Notes: a model not told the origin generated them from the letters alone. A DNA stretch of 32,828 nt from an uncultured Ruminococcus sp. (GCA_902780695.1 CACZGM010000017.1:1-32828); one strand, 5' to 3'; shown: positions 24,362-32,738, counted from the stretch's first letter. Program-made: numbers and translations.

Positions 24362-26101
24362 ATGTTTATGTTAAGATGGCTCTGGAAAAATATGAAGGGC
24401 GACAGGGCTATTTACTGCTTCGCGCTTTGCCTTACCCTTATCTGCCAGTCCATGTATATCATAACCCCGTACATAACACAAAGTATCATAGACACATTTC
24501 TTGTCGGAGATGAAGCCGCGGAAAACCTCCGGCAGGGTGCGGACACTCTGATGTGGATGCTCGCCGCTATGATAGGGTTCACGCTCCTGCGGTGCATTAT
24601 CCAGTACAGCTCGAATATGTGCTATGAGCACGCGTCACAGGGGATAATCTACCGCGTGAGAAAGATACTTTTCGACAACATCGAGAAACAGGACGCGGGG
24701 TTCTATGACAGCCACAGGACAGGCGATATAATGACCGTCATCACCGGAGACCTCGAAATGGTGCGTCATTCGATAGCGTGGATAATCAAGACCACACTTG
24801 AATGTATCGTGCTGTTTTCCGCGACGATGATATACTTCTTCACGATAGACTGGCTTATGGCGGTATGTATGCTGATACTCACGCCTGTCATTCTTATGAT
24901 AACAAAGAGTTTCAAGAACAAGGTAGGCCCGTTCTATGTCGATCTTCGTGAAAAGCTGTCGGCAATGAATACGAGAGCGGAGGAAAATATCTCCGGAAAC
25001 CGCGTGGTCAAGGCTTTTGCCCGTGAGGAAACGGAAATAGAGCGCTTCGACGTGTGCAACAAGTCCTACAATGAAGCAAACAAGAAAGCCGCTTTCACTT
25101 GGCTGAAATATTTCCCGGGACTTGAAATAACTGCGCAGGGACTGAGCGTTGTATGTCTGATGTTCGGCGGTCTTTTTGTAGCGCTTGGCAGACTTACCTT
25201 CGGTGAGTACGCCGCATTTGCGGGACTTGTCTGGACTATCTCAAACCCCATGAGGACTCTCGGAAACATCGTCAACGACTATCAGAGATTTACCGCTTCT
25301 GCGAACAAGATCATTGAGCTCTACTACGGCAGACCGTTCATTACCGACCGCGAGGACGCGGAGGAGATAGAAGGACGCATAAAGGGCAGTGTTGAGTTTA
25401 AGAACGTGTCTTTCTCCTACGGCAATACAGAGGTACTGAAGGATATCAGTTTCAAGGCGGAAGCGGGTGAGACCGTCGCGATCATGGGTGCCACCGGAAC
25501 CGGCAAGACCACCCTTATAGACCTTATCCCGAGAATATATGACGTGTCCTCCGGTTCGGTGCTTGTTGACGGTCATGATGTGAGAATGATGAAACTGAAA
25601 CAGCTCCGCGGCGCGATAGGTATCGCCACACAGGACGTGCTGCTGTATTCCGACACCATAGAGGGCAATATCTGCTTCGGCAATATTGATCTTCCCGAGG
25701 AGGATGTCATTAAATACGCAAAGGCTGCCGATGCGCACAACTTTATCGAAAAGACTTCCGACGGCTATGACACGATAATCGGCGAGCGCGGAGTCGGACT
25801 TTCCGGCGGACAGAAGCAGCGTATCTCTCTGGCGAGAGCGCTGGCGGTAAAGCCGTCGATACTGATACTTGACGATACGACCTCGGCTGTCGATCTCGAA
25901 ACCGAAAAGCATATCCAGGACGCGCTTGCCGCGCTGGATTTTCCGTGTACTAAGATAATAGTTGCGCAGAGAATATCCACCGCAAGGACAGCGGACAGGA
26001 TAATCGTACTGAAGGACGGCATGATCGCAGAATCCGGCACGCATGAGGAACTCATACAGCAGAACGGTTACTACCGCGAAGTATATGAGCTGCAAAAGTA
26101 A
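24362..26101 (+). CDS. ABC exporter half-transporter, heterodimer subunit with degenerate site
   Basis: The 579-residue protein joins an exporter membrane domain (six helices, about 15-310) to an ATPase domain. Walker A is GATGTGKT (376-383), the signature LSGGQ (480-484) is intact, and Walker B is ILILDD (500-505), where the catalytic Glu is replaced by Asp505. That change marks one half of BmrCD/LmrCD/TM287-288-type heterodimers. The partner follows after 14 bases. Such pairs export drugs, lipids or peptides; the substrate cannot be told. There is no peptidase domain for bacteriocin leader cleavage. The start at 24362 follows GAGGTGA by seven bases. Confidence 0.92.
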   Translation: MFMLRWLWKNMKGDRAIYCFALCLTLICQSMYIITPYITQSIIDTFLVGDEAAENLRQGADTLMWMLAAMIGFTLLRCIIQYSSNMCYEHASQGIIYRVRKILFDNIEKQDAGFYDSHRTGDIMTVITGDLEMVRHSIAWIIKTTLECIVLFSATMIYFFTIDWLMAVCMLILTPVILMITKSFKNKVGPFYVDLREKLSAMNTRAEENISGNRVVKAFAREETEIERFDVCNKSYNEANKKAAFTWLKYFPGLEITAQGLSVVCLMFGGLFVALGRLTFGEYAAFAGLVWTISNPMRTLGNIVNDYQRFTASANKIIELYYGRPFITDREDAEEIEGRIKGSVEFKNVSFSYGNTEVLKDISFKAEAGETVAIMGATGTGKTTLIDLIPRIYDVSSGSVLVDGHDVRMMKLKQLRGAIGIATQDVLLYSDTIEGNICFGNIDLPEEDVIKYAKAADAHNFIEKTSDGYDTIIGERGVGLSGGQKQRISLARALAVKPSILILDDTTSAVDLETEKHIQDALAALDFPCTKIIVAQRISTARTADRIIVLKDGMIAESGTHEELIQQNGYYREVYELQK

Positions 26102-26115
26102 GGGCGGTGATATAA

Positions 26116-27882
26116 ATGGCAAGAAATAAATTTGATATAGACGAGACCCTTGAAACACCGTTTGACATACGGCATTTAAAACGCGCGCTCAAATATGCCG
26201 GAAAATACAAAAAGCGGATTTTTCTGTCGCTTTTTGTGAGCATACTTGCCGCGGTAATATCTCTGCTGTCGCCGCTTATCGTGCAGTATGCCGTTGACAA
26301 CTGCATGAAGAGCACGGAAACCATTCCGCAGCTTATTGCCTGTGCCGCTGTCCTGCTTGTATGCATAATTCTGAGCGTATTTATGGCGCAGAAGCGCTCG
26401 AAGATGATGACGAGAGTGGGGCAGGACATAATCTACGACATAAGAAAAGACCTGTTCCGTCATATGCAGGAACTTCCGTTCGAGTATTACGACAGCCGTC
26501 CTCACGGAAAGATACTTGTGCGTGTGATAAACTACGTCAACAGCGTTTCAGACCTTATGACCAACGGTATCATCAACTTTGTGCTTGAAATGATGAACCT
26601 GCTGTTTATAATGGTATTCATGTTCTTTGTGAACTGGCAGCTCGCGCTTGTTGTACTATGCGGACTTCCGGTCTATGGCGCTATAATAATGTTCATCAAG
26701 GACCGTCAGCGCAAGGCGTGGCAGAACGCGTCTAACAAAAGCTCGAACCTTTCGGCGTACCTGCACGAGAGTATCGTGGGCGTGCAGATATCTCAGGTAT
26801 TCACCCGTGAGGAAGTGAACGCGGATATCAACGACAGGCTTGCGAAGAGCTACCGCAAGGCATGGATGAGGGCGGTCAGCTACTCGAACCTTGTGTGGCC
26901 GTCAACCGATATCGTGTCGATATCCACCCGTGCGGCGATATATCTTGTGGGACTTCTGTTTATACCCGGACTGTCACTCGGAACGATACTTGCTATGGGA
27001 GATTATTCCGCGCGTTTCTGGCAGCCGCTCATGAACCTGTCCAATCTGATGAACACGTTCATCAACGCCGTAGCGTATCTCGAACGTATATTTGAGATGC
27101 TCGACGAGCCTGTGACGGTAAAGGACAAGGTCGGCGCGAAGGAGATGCCGGCGATAAAGGGCGATGTGCATTTCAGAAACGTTACTTTCTCCTACGACGA
27201 CGGCACTACTGTGCTTGAGAATCTGAGCTTTGATGTGAAGGCGGGGCAGAGCATAGCGCTTGTCGGACCCACAGGTGCGGGAAAGACTACGATAGTGAGC
27301 CTTATCTCGCGGTTTTACGACATTGATTCCGGCGCGGTGCTGATAGACGACACGGATATTGCGGACGTTACGCTGCACTCTCTGCGCAGTCAGATGGGCA
27401 TAATGCTTCAGGACAGCTTTATTTTCAGCGGAACGATAATGGATAATCTGAAATACGGGCGGCTCGATGCCACAGATCATGAGGCTTATGAAGCGTGCAG
27501 GATAGTCGGCATAGACGAGTACATAAACACGCTGAAACACGGTTACGAAACAAAGGTGAGCGAGCGCGGAGCGGGACTGTCGCAGGGACAGAAACAGCTT
27601 ATCGCTCTGGCGAGAACGATATTGTCAAACCCGAAGATACTTGTGCTTGACGAAGCGACATCTTCCATTGACGCAAAGACCGAGCGCAATCTGCAGAACG
27701 GACTTAATCATCTGATGAAAGGACGCACGTCGTTCATTATCGCGCACCGTCTTTCCACTGTCCGCAACTGCGACAAGATAATGTATGTTTCGGACAAGGG
27801 CATAACCGAAGCCGGCACTCATGACGAGCTTATCGCAAAGAAAGGCGATTATTACAGGCTCTACACTGCGCAGGCAGTTTAG
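26116..27882 (+). CDS. ABC exporter half-transporter, heterodimer partner
   Basis: The 588-residue protein has a longer cytosolic N-terminus, six membrane helices (about 33-320) and an ATPase domain with Walker A GPTGAGKT (384-391) and a full Walker B ILVLDE with Glu513, but a changed signature LSQGQ (488-492). Combined with the Asp505 variant of its partner, this gives one competent ATP site (this Walker B with the partner's LSGGQ) and one degenerate site, as expected of heterodimeric multidrug-type exporters. It begins 14 bases after the partner, behind AGGGCGGTGA. No regulator gene is adjacent. A palindromic stretch and then a terminator at 28103 follow. Confidence 0.92.
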   Translation: MARNKFDIDETLETPFDIRHLKRALKYAGKYKKRIFLSLFVSILAAVISLLSPLIVQYAVDNCMKSTETIPQLIACAAVLLVCIILSVFMAQKRSKMMTRVGQDIIYDIRKDLFRHMQELPFEYYDSRPHGKILVRVINYVNSVSDLMTNGIINFVLEMMNLLFIMVFMFFVNWQLALVVLCGLPVYGAIIMFIKDRQRKAWQNASNKSSNLSAYLHESIVGVQISQVFTREEVNADINDRLAKSYRKAWMRAVSYSNLVWPSTDIVSISTRAAIYLVGLLFIPGLSLGTILAMGDYSARFWQPLMNLSNLMNTFINAVAYLERIFEMLDEPVTVKDKVGAKEMPAIKGDVHFRNVTFSYDDGTTVLENLSFDVKAGQSIALVGPTGAGKTTIVSLISRFYDIDSGAVLIDDTDIADVTLHSLRSQMGIMLQDSFIFSGTIMDNLKYGRLDATDHEAYEACRIVGIDEYINTLKHGYETKVSERGAGLSQGQKQLIALARTILSNPKILVLDEATSSIDAKTERNLQNGLNHLMKGRTSFIIAHRLSTVRNCDKIMYVSDKGITEAGTHDELIAKKGDYYRLYTAQAV

Positions 27883-27903
27883 CGCAGAGTCTGCGCCCAC
27901 ATT

Positions 27904-28018
27904 CCGCCGCGCGAGTGAGGTTTAAGGGGCGGGTCTCGCATAGGCGGCGGCGCGGTAGCCCGCGCTGTCGATCCGCCGCACGAGCGAGGTTTAATGTACA
28001 GCTCTCGCATAGGCGGCG
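27904..28018 (+). repeat. Two copies of a 46-base palindromic GC-rich repeat
   Basis: Copies at about 27904-27949 and 27973-28018 share CCGCCGC, CGAG, GAGGTTTAA, CTCGCATAGGCGGCG, with a variable centre. Each can fold because CCGCC and GAG pair with CTC and GGCGG. They lie directly after the exporter pair and before the terminator. They look like a dispersed palindromic repeat family rather than coding DNA. Confidence 0.6.
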
Positions 28019-28050
28019 ACTCATTGACCGCCGCAGACAAAAATAAAAAC

Positions 28051-28136
28051 CTGTCTCTACTATTCGGTTCACATCAATGGGGAGACAGATCCCGGAGTAC
28101 AGGTGCAGGGCTTTTTACGGGCTCTGCACTTTTTTT
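28051..28136 (+). terminator. Terminator of the ABC exporter operon with an extra hairpin
   Basis: GTGCAGGGC (28103-28111) pairs with GCTCTGCAC (28121-28129) with one wobble and is followed by seven T, a good intrinsic terminator. A second stem, CTGTCTC (28051-28057) with GAGACAG (28082-28088), stands just before it and could extend the structure. Confidence 0.85.
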
Positions 28137-28627
28137 GAAAAATTTTGCGGAATTTACTGCCACATCGGAAATTTCTGCGTATAAATAAACAGAAAGCAAA
28201 AAACAAATGATTGATCCCCTCCATTGAGTTCTTCATAAAATTTTCTCTTCAAGTGGCGCACCCCGATGAAACAACATTCTGCTTACGGTTGTTTTATCGG
28301 GGTGCGTCATTTGTATCTGCACAATGAAAAAATATTTTCAAAATCACTGCCACATCGGAATTTCCTGCGTATAAATAAACAGAAAGCAAAAAAACAAATG
28401 ATTAATCCCTCCATTGAGTTCTTCATAAAATTTTCTCTCCAAGTGGCGCACCCCGATGAAACAACATTCTGCTTACGGTTGTTTTATCGGGGTGCGTCAT
28501 TTGTATTTGCGAAATGACAGAAATATTTTCAAGATCGCTGCCACATCGGAAATTACTGCGTATAAATAAACAGAAAGCAAAAAACAAATGATTAAACAAA
28601 ACTAAAAGACTAAAGGAGAAAACACAA

Positions 28628-28732
28628 ATGGTACTTACAGCATTTTTAATCTGCGCAGCAGTTGGTATTGCAGCCGGCCTGATGAAAGGCGAATTTGAAA
28701 GCCAAAACGAATCACTGGCAATTGAAAAATAA
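28628..28732 (+). CDS. 34-residue single-span membrane peptide inside the tandem array
   Basis: The frame begins ATG GTA CTT behind AAAGGAGA (28613-28620) and encodes 34 residues. The first half is a membrane helix (VLTAFLICAAVGIAAGLM, residues 2-19). The second half is polar and acidic (KGEFESQNESLAIEK). Size and layout resemble Fst-like type I toxin peptides, but there is no sequence match I can claim. It occupies the place of the hairpin in unit 3 of the array. A second tiny frame with its own GGA-type site (28763-28792, nine residues) starts similarly (MMTAF) and then runs into repeat sequence, so it looks like a truncated sister. Confidence 0.55.
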   Translation: MVLTAFLICAAVGIAAGLMKGEFESQNESLAIEK

Positions 28733-28762
28733 AAACACAGCATAAGAAAGAAGGAAAACAAC

Positions 28763-28792
28763 ATGATGACAGCATTTGTATTTGCGAAATGA
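28763..28792 (+). pseudogene. Nine-residue truncated copy of the array peptide
   Basis: Behind AAGAAGGA, ATG ATG ACA GCA TTT opens a frame that resembles the start of the 34-residue peptide (MVLTAF against MMTAF), but after nine codons it reads into the repeat's FVFAK end and stops. The same FVFAK end closes a 39-residue open frame in unit 2 (28398-28517). I read it as the product of recombination between a peptide cassette and the repeat; it may be untranslated. Confidence 0.35.
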
Positions 28793-28969
28793 CAGAAATT
28801 TTTTCAAGATCGCTGCCACATCAGAACTTTCTGCGTATAAATAAACAGAAAGCAAAAAAACAAATGATTGATCCCCTCCATTGAGTTCTTCATAAAATTT
28901 TCTCTCCAAGTGTCAAACCCCGATCAAACGGCAGATGCATTCTACCGCTTGACCGGGGTTTGGCATATA

Positions 28970-30898
28970 TTATGATTCCCTGCTTATCTCTTCCAGTTTC
29001 TCCGAGGCTTCCGCCCATTCTTCCGTCTGTTCGTCAAGCTCTGTCTGGAGTTCCACCAGCTTTGCCGAAAGCTCCGCTACTTTGCCGTAATCGGCGGATA
29101 TCTCCGGTGACTGCATCTGCCCGTTTATACCGGCGATCTCTGATTCAAGCTCTTCTATGCGGGCTTCCGCGCGGGAAACGCGTGTCGTCAGCTTGCGGAT
29201 ATCGCTTTGCAGCTCCTTGCGCCGCTTGTAGTCGAGCTTGTTTGAACTGTCGGTTTCCGGCTTGTCGAGTTTTGCGGCGGTGAGAACAGCCGCGCCCTCC
29301 GCTGCCGCGAGATAATCGTCATAGCCGCCGTTTATGCTCTGCGCTCCGTCCGGTGACAGCTTATACAGCCGTGTCGCGATCTTGTTTATCAGATATCGGT
29401 CGTGGGAGATGATAAATACTGTGCCTCCGTAGCCCGCAAGTGCGTCATCAAGCGCCTCGCGTGAGTTTATATCCAGATGGTTTGTCGGCTCGTCCAGCAG
29501 CAGGAAATTGCATCCGCTCAACATCAGCTTAAGCAGAGCAACGCGCGCTTTTTCTCCGCCGCTCAGCACGCCTATCTTCTTGAATACGTCCTCGCCGCCG
29601 AACAAAAAACTGCCCAGCGCGGTGCGCACCTGAGTCTGTGTCATTTTCGGGTAAGCATCCCATATCTCGTTTATGACCGTCTTGTCATCGGATAGCCCGG
29701 TCATCAGCTGATCGTAATAACCGGCGCGGACACCGGGCCCGTAAACCACGTTCCCGGTCTCGGGCGCAAGCTGTTTCATAAGTATTTTGAACAGTGTGGT
29801 CTTGCCGCTGCCGTTTGCGCCGAGCAGGAATACCCGCTCGCCCTTGCGCACTTCGATATCCACGCCGCCGAACAGTTTCTCTCCGTCAAAGCTCATGGAT
29901 ATATTGCGCGCTGTCATGATCTCGTCGGTAACCGGGTCGGTGCAGTGGAACGCGAAGCGCAGCTTCTTCGGGAGCGTCTGCGGCTTCACAAGATCGGCTT
30001 CAAGGCGCTCGATCTGTTTTTCCTTGCTTGCTATTGTGATATAGTTGCGCTCCTGATTGAAACGCTTCTGCTGTTCGATTATACCTTTTATGCGGTTTAT
30101 CTCTTCAAGCTGATTTTCGTAATGCCGCCATGCGATTTCAAGGTCTTCTTCCTTCTTTTGGCGGTAGGCGCTGTACCCGCCCTTGTACGCGGTAAGCCGC
30201 TTGTTTTCAAGCTCGAAAGTCCGTGTTGTAACCGTATCGAGAAAATAACGGTCATGTGAGATTATGATATACGCGCCCTTGTAGTCGAGCAGGAACTTTT
30301 CAAGCCATGTCGAAGCGGCAATGTCAAGGTGGTTTGTCGGCTCGTCGAGGAGCAGGAGATTTGCTCCCGACAGCAGGAGCTTTGCAAGCTGCACCTTTGC
30401 CTTTTCTCCTCCGCTCAGTACCGAAACAGGCTTTTCCTGCTCCGGCAGCGAGAATCCGAGACCGAGCAGGCTGCTCATGGCACGGGTTCGGTAAGTAAGA
30501 CCGCCCTCCGCTTCAAAGCGCTCGCGCAGTGTCATCTGCTTTTCGAGCTGTTCGGGAGTGGGACTGCCGCCCGCTACCTCAGAGTTGATCTCCTCCAGCT
30601 CTCCTTCGAGTTTCATAAGCGGAGCAAATACGGACAGCACCTCATCGTATACGCTGACGCTGCTCTCGCGGATAACGTGCTGCTCCATATAACCGAGAAC
30701 AGCGTCCTTTGATTTTACGAATTCGCCGCCGTCGTATTCGATATCGCCGCGTATAGCCTTGAACAGCGTTGTTTTTCCGCAGCCGTTCACTCCGACAAGA
30801 CCTATCCTGTCGCCTTTTTCGACTTCAAAGGTCACGCCGCCGAAAAGCATTTCCGCGCCGAAGTAAAGTGTAATGTCTTTTGCATTGAATATTGCCAT
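28970..30898 (-). CDS. ABC-F family ATPase (ribosome-associated type)
   Basis: The 642-residue protein has two ABC domains in one chain and no membrane part. Domain 1 has Walker A GVNGCGKT (36-43) and LSGGEKA (161-167); domain 2 has Walker A GANGSGKT (360-367) and LSGGEKA (445-451); both have LLLDEPTNHLD. The connecting arm (about 240-310, rich in Lys, Arg and Glu) is the tRNA-contacting linker of ABC-F proteins. A C-terminal coiled coil (about 555-642) follows. Such proteins act on the ribosome as translation factors or antibiotic-protection factors. I cannot tell which; the general features fit a housekeeping YdiF/Uup-type member. It lies 13 bases after the pseudo-amidase gene, behind AAGGAAT. 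Confidence 0.92.
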   Translation of the reverse strand: MAIFNAKDITLYFGAEMLFGGVTFEVEKGDRIGLVGVNGCGKTTLFKAIRGDIEYDGGEFVKSKDAVLGYMEQHVIRESSVSVYDEVLSVFAPLMKLEGELEEINSEVAGGSPTPEQLEKQMTLRERFEAEGGLTYRTRAMSSLLGLGFSLPEQEKPVSVLSGGEKAKVQLAKLLLSGANLLLLDEPTNHLDIAASTWLEKFLLDYKGAYIIISHDRYFLDTVTTRTFELENKRLTAYKGGYSAYRQKKEEDLEIAWRHYENQLEEINRIKGIIEQQKRFNQERNYITIASKEKQIERLEADLVKPQTLPKKLRFAFHCTDPVTDEIMTARNISMSFDGEKLFGGVDIEVRKGERVFLLGANGSGKTTLFKILMKQLAPETGNVVYGPGVRAGYYDQLMTGLSDDKTVINEIWDAYPKMTQTQVRTALGSFLFGGEDVFKKIGVLSGGEKARVALLKLMLSGCNFLLLDEPTNHLDINSREALDDALAGYGGTVFIISHDRYLINKIATRLYKLSPDGAQSINGGYDDYLAAAEGAAVLTAAKLDKPETDSSNKLDYKRRKELQSDIRKLTTRVSRAEARIEELESEIAGINGQMQSPEISADYGKVAELSAKLVELQTELDEQTEEWAEASEKLEEISRES

Positions 30899-30911
30899 TT
30901 TAGTATATTCC

Positions 30912-32192
30912 TTATATGTTTGCGGTATTGTAGCCTGCTATGTGCAGTATCCGGAATTCCGGGCAGCCGACCGAGATCAGCGATACCGACGAACGCCGGT
31001 CATTCGATATCAGATAATCGTGGACTTTTCCGCTGTTGTCCGTCATAACTCCGGTTATCATATATTCCGAAACGGCGTTTTCCCCGTTCATCAGCTGTAT
31101 CACATCGCCTATCTCGCCGCCGCCCGACGAGGTTTCAAAGCCGACGAGACCAAATCCGCTGTTGGCGAGAACGTATTTATAGAATGCCTCACGGTCGAAC
31201 CAGCTTTGTGAACAGCCGGTTTTTTTGCGTTCGGTGTTGACTTCCTCGTCATACCATTTCCATTGGTCGTACTTTTCGCCCTGTGCGTCCATGGGGATAT
31301 TTCCCTCGAATATGCAGCGCGAAACGAAATTCGCATCGTTTTCCTCATACTCGGTGAAAGCACCGTTGCCCGAAAATCCGTTTATAGCGGTATTTGCGGC
31401 TGTATCACGGTCATATTCGTACTCCGGCTTCGGGTGGACTGTCGAATCCGGGGCTGTGAACTTTATCGCCGTCATTTCGTCTTTGAGCATTTCGAGAGCC
31501 GGTTCGGTGTACTTCGGGAAGAAAGTGTATGCAAGATCGCTCTGCGTAAGCCTGTTTGCGGCAAGTACCTTGTCGAGTCCGGCTTCAAAAAATACGCGGG
31601 AGGGGCGCTCGGTGGAGTGCTCCTCTATGAGCAGGTACTTGTTTTTTCGCTCGAGGATAAAGGTGTGCTTCTCCCCGCGTGTAACGGCGTGTCTGCCTGT
31701 GGTGACATAATCGGATTCGGCGGTAAGATCCAGCTCGATCTCGATCTTCTGCGAACGCGGGACTTCGTGCCGACGGCTTATGTCGAGCGACAGGGTACAT
31801 TCCTCAAACGAAAGATCGACCGGACATTGTTTTGCAAGCCAGATCTCATAATTGAGGGCAGTTGAGTCAAACAGCTCGCTGACGACCTGCGTATTGTAGA
31901 ACCGGGATATCTTTTCGGCTTTCAGAGCGCCGAGACCGGCGTAATAGTAGGTGAAGTAGTCTGTGAGCAGAAGCTCCTCCTCCTCCGAGATCGTCTTCCC
32001 GCCGACCGAGATATCGACTTTTGTGGAGGAATCCGGAGATTTATCGGAGCCGTAGAGGTCTTTGTTTATAAGCTCGTCAAGAGTGTCCTCGACGTTGAAT
32101 ACATCCCAGAAAAGAAAAATGCCGACAATATAGATAGCCGTCAGAACGACGACTATCATCGCTGTCAGCACTGTTTTGAATTTGCGATCCAT
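30912..32192 (-). CDS. Membrane-anchored protein with degenerate Amidase_6-like domain
   Basis: The 426-residue protein has one N-terminal membrane helix (about 7-30) and a long outer part. Residues 68-230 form an alpha/beta region of unknown type. Residues 258-422 follow the Amidase_6 layout: YEYDRDTAANTAI, then the segment that is normally DCTNFVSQ, then CSQSWFDREAFYKYV, GDVIQLM and HDYLIS. In place of the catalytic Cys there is Ala287 (NDANFVSRC), and where His of the HSMIV-type segment is expected there is Glu376. It is therefore probably an inactive binding version of a cell-wall or peptide amidase. It starts one base after the 56-residue membrane peptide gene. Confidence 0.72.
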   Translation of the reverse strand: MDRKFKTVLTAMIVVVLTAIYIVGIFLFWDVFNVEDTLDELINKDLYGSDKSPDSSTKVDISVGGKTISEEEELLLTDYFTYYYAGLGALKAEKISRFYNTQVVSELFDSTALNYEIWLAKQCPVDLSFEECTLSLDISRRHEVPRSQKIEIELDLTAESDYVTTGRHAVTRGEKHTFILERKNKYLLIEEHSTERPSRVFFEAGLDKVLAANRLTQSDLAYTFFPKYTEPALEMLKDEMTAIKFTAPDSTVHPKPEYEYDRDTAANTAINGFSGNGAFTEYEENDANFVSRCIFEGNIPMDAQGEKYDQWKWYDEEVNTERKKTGCSQSWFDREAFYKYVLANSGFGLVGFETSSGGGEIGDVIQLMNGENAVSEYMITGVMTDNSGKVHDYLISNDRRSSVSLISVGCPEFRILHIAGYNTANI

Positions 32193-32193
32193 A

Positions 32194-32364
32194 TTATGAC
32201 CAACCGCAGTCGTCGTAATCCGACCATTTGTTGTAGGCGGTCTGCTGCGTGAGCTTGAATACGATATATACGGCAGCAGAGATTATGAGTGCAACGGCAG
32301 CAAATACGGGGATGAGCATTGAAGCGGCAGAAGATTTATTCTGCTGTGCGGGAGTATTTTTCAT
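32194..32364 (-). CDS. 56-residue single-span membrane protein
   Basis: This short frame encodes a polar N-terminus (KNTPAQQNKSSAAS), one membrane helix (about 16-36, MLIPVFAAVALIISAAVYIVF) and a Trp/Asp-rich tail (YNKWSDYDDCGWS). AAAGGAATGTG precedes the ATG at 32364. Its stop lies one base before the next ATG, so the two genes are translationally coupled and their products may interact; both are single-span. It is the first gene of a minus-strand operon with a perfect promoter. I recognise no family. Homologues conserved beside Amidase_6-like genes would support it. Confidence 0.7.
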   Translation of the reverse strand: MKNTPAQQNKSSAASMLIPVFAAVALIISAAVYIVFKLTQQTAYNKWSDYDDCGWS

Positions 32365-32408
32365 ATAATCACATTCCTTTCGGCATAATCTTTTGTAAAT
32401 ATACCATT

Positions 32409-32437
32409 ATTATACTATACAACATCACTTTTGTCAA
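32409..32437 (-). promoter_or_regulatory. Consensus promoter of the membrane peptide, pseudo-amidase, ABC-F operon
   Basis: On the minus strand TTGACA (32432-32437) and TATAAT (32409-32414) are both perfect and 17 bases apart. Transcription would start near 32402, giving a short leader of about 40 bases to the first small gene. Confidence 0.85.
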
Positions 32438-32633
32438 TGACAGATATTGAAATAATTGCAGCGGCAGATACCGGACATCGGAGTTACTATGGTTTTGGAC
32501 GGTAAAATATGATATTCGGTACATTTACAGCAGTTTCAGTTGTGTCTTTTACCAATTGAAGGCGTGTCAAAGACGTCATTATAAGTAATATGTACCGATA
32601 TTGAAGAAATTTGGAAAATTTTAAAAAATGCTA
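32438..32633. other. Intergenic stretch without a recognised gene
   Basis: About 200 bases separate the divergent promoters. I see no frame with a ribosome site. An imperfect inverted repeat, CGGTACAT near 32517-32524 with ATGTACCG near 32591-32598, encloses about 66 bases and might be an operator pair or a remnant of a small mobile element; neither can be decided here. Confidence 0.3.
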
Positions 32634-32662
32634 TTGACAAAGCGGTACAAGCGTGATATAAT
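32634..32662 (+). promoter_or_regulatory. Upstream member of a tandem strong promoter pair
   Basis: TTGACA (32634-32639) and TATAAT (32657-32662) are perfect, with 17 bases between. A-rich sequence (TTGGAAAATTTTAAAAAA) lies directly upstream, like an UP element. Transcription reads toward the right edge of the window. Confidence 0.85.
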
Positions 32663-32738
32663 AAACAAGTCCCACCAAAAAACGGAAGTTTTCGGGAGTC
32701 AGACAATAAAAAAATTTGAAAAAAATTTTAAAAAGGTA

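Larger units (their letters stand above)
28157..28968 (+). repeat. Four-unit tandem array with long hairpins
   Basis: Units start at 28157, 28347, 28538 and 28813, each with CTGCCACATC, and are 190, 191, 275 and about 156 bases long. The shared first part runs through GCGTATAAATAAACAG to an ATG-like AAACAAATGATT. In units 1 and 2 a 19-base-stem hairpin follows (28257-28275 with 28288-28306; 28447-28465 with 28478-28496). Unit 3 has a peptide-coding insert in its place. Unit 4 has a hairpin of different sequence but the same shape (28914-28931 with 28945-28962). The period and the lack of short spacers rule out CRISPR. Confidence 0.85.

Noticed and set aside
25241-26158. 305-codon minus-strand frame opposite the ABC exporter
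   Set aside because: It is antisense to a well-supported gene with ABC motifs and shows no features of its own.
28266-28517. 83-codon frame across units 1 and 2 of the tandem array
   Set aside because: It simply reads through two repeat copies and both arms of the hairpins; no ribosome site precedes it.
28157-28968. CRISPR array
   Set aside because: The repeat period is about 190 bases with long conserved units, not short repeats with unique spacers, and no cas gene is present.
28157-28968. Integron cassette array with attC sites
   Set aside because: Hairpins and small frames between repeats suggested it, but the attC core motifs (GTTRRRY and RYYYAAC in pairs) are not present and there is no integrase.
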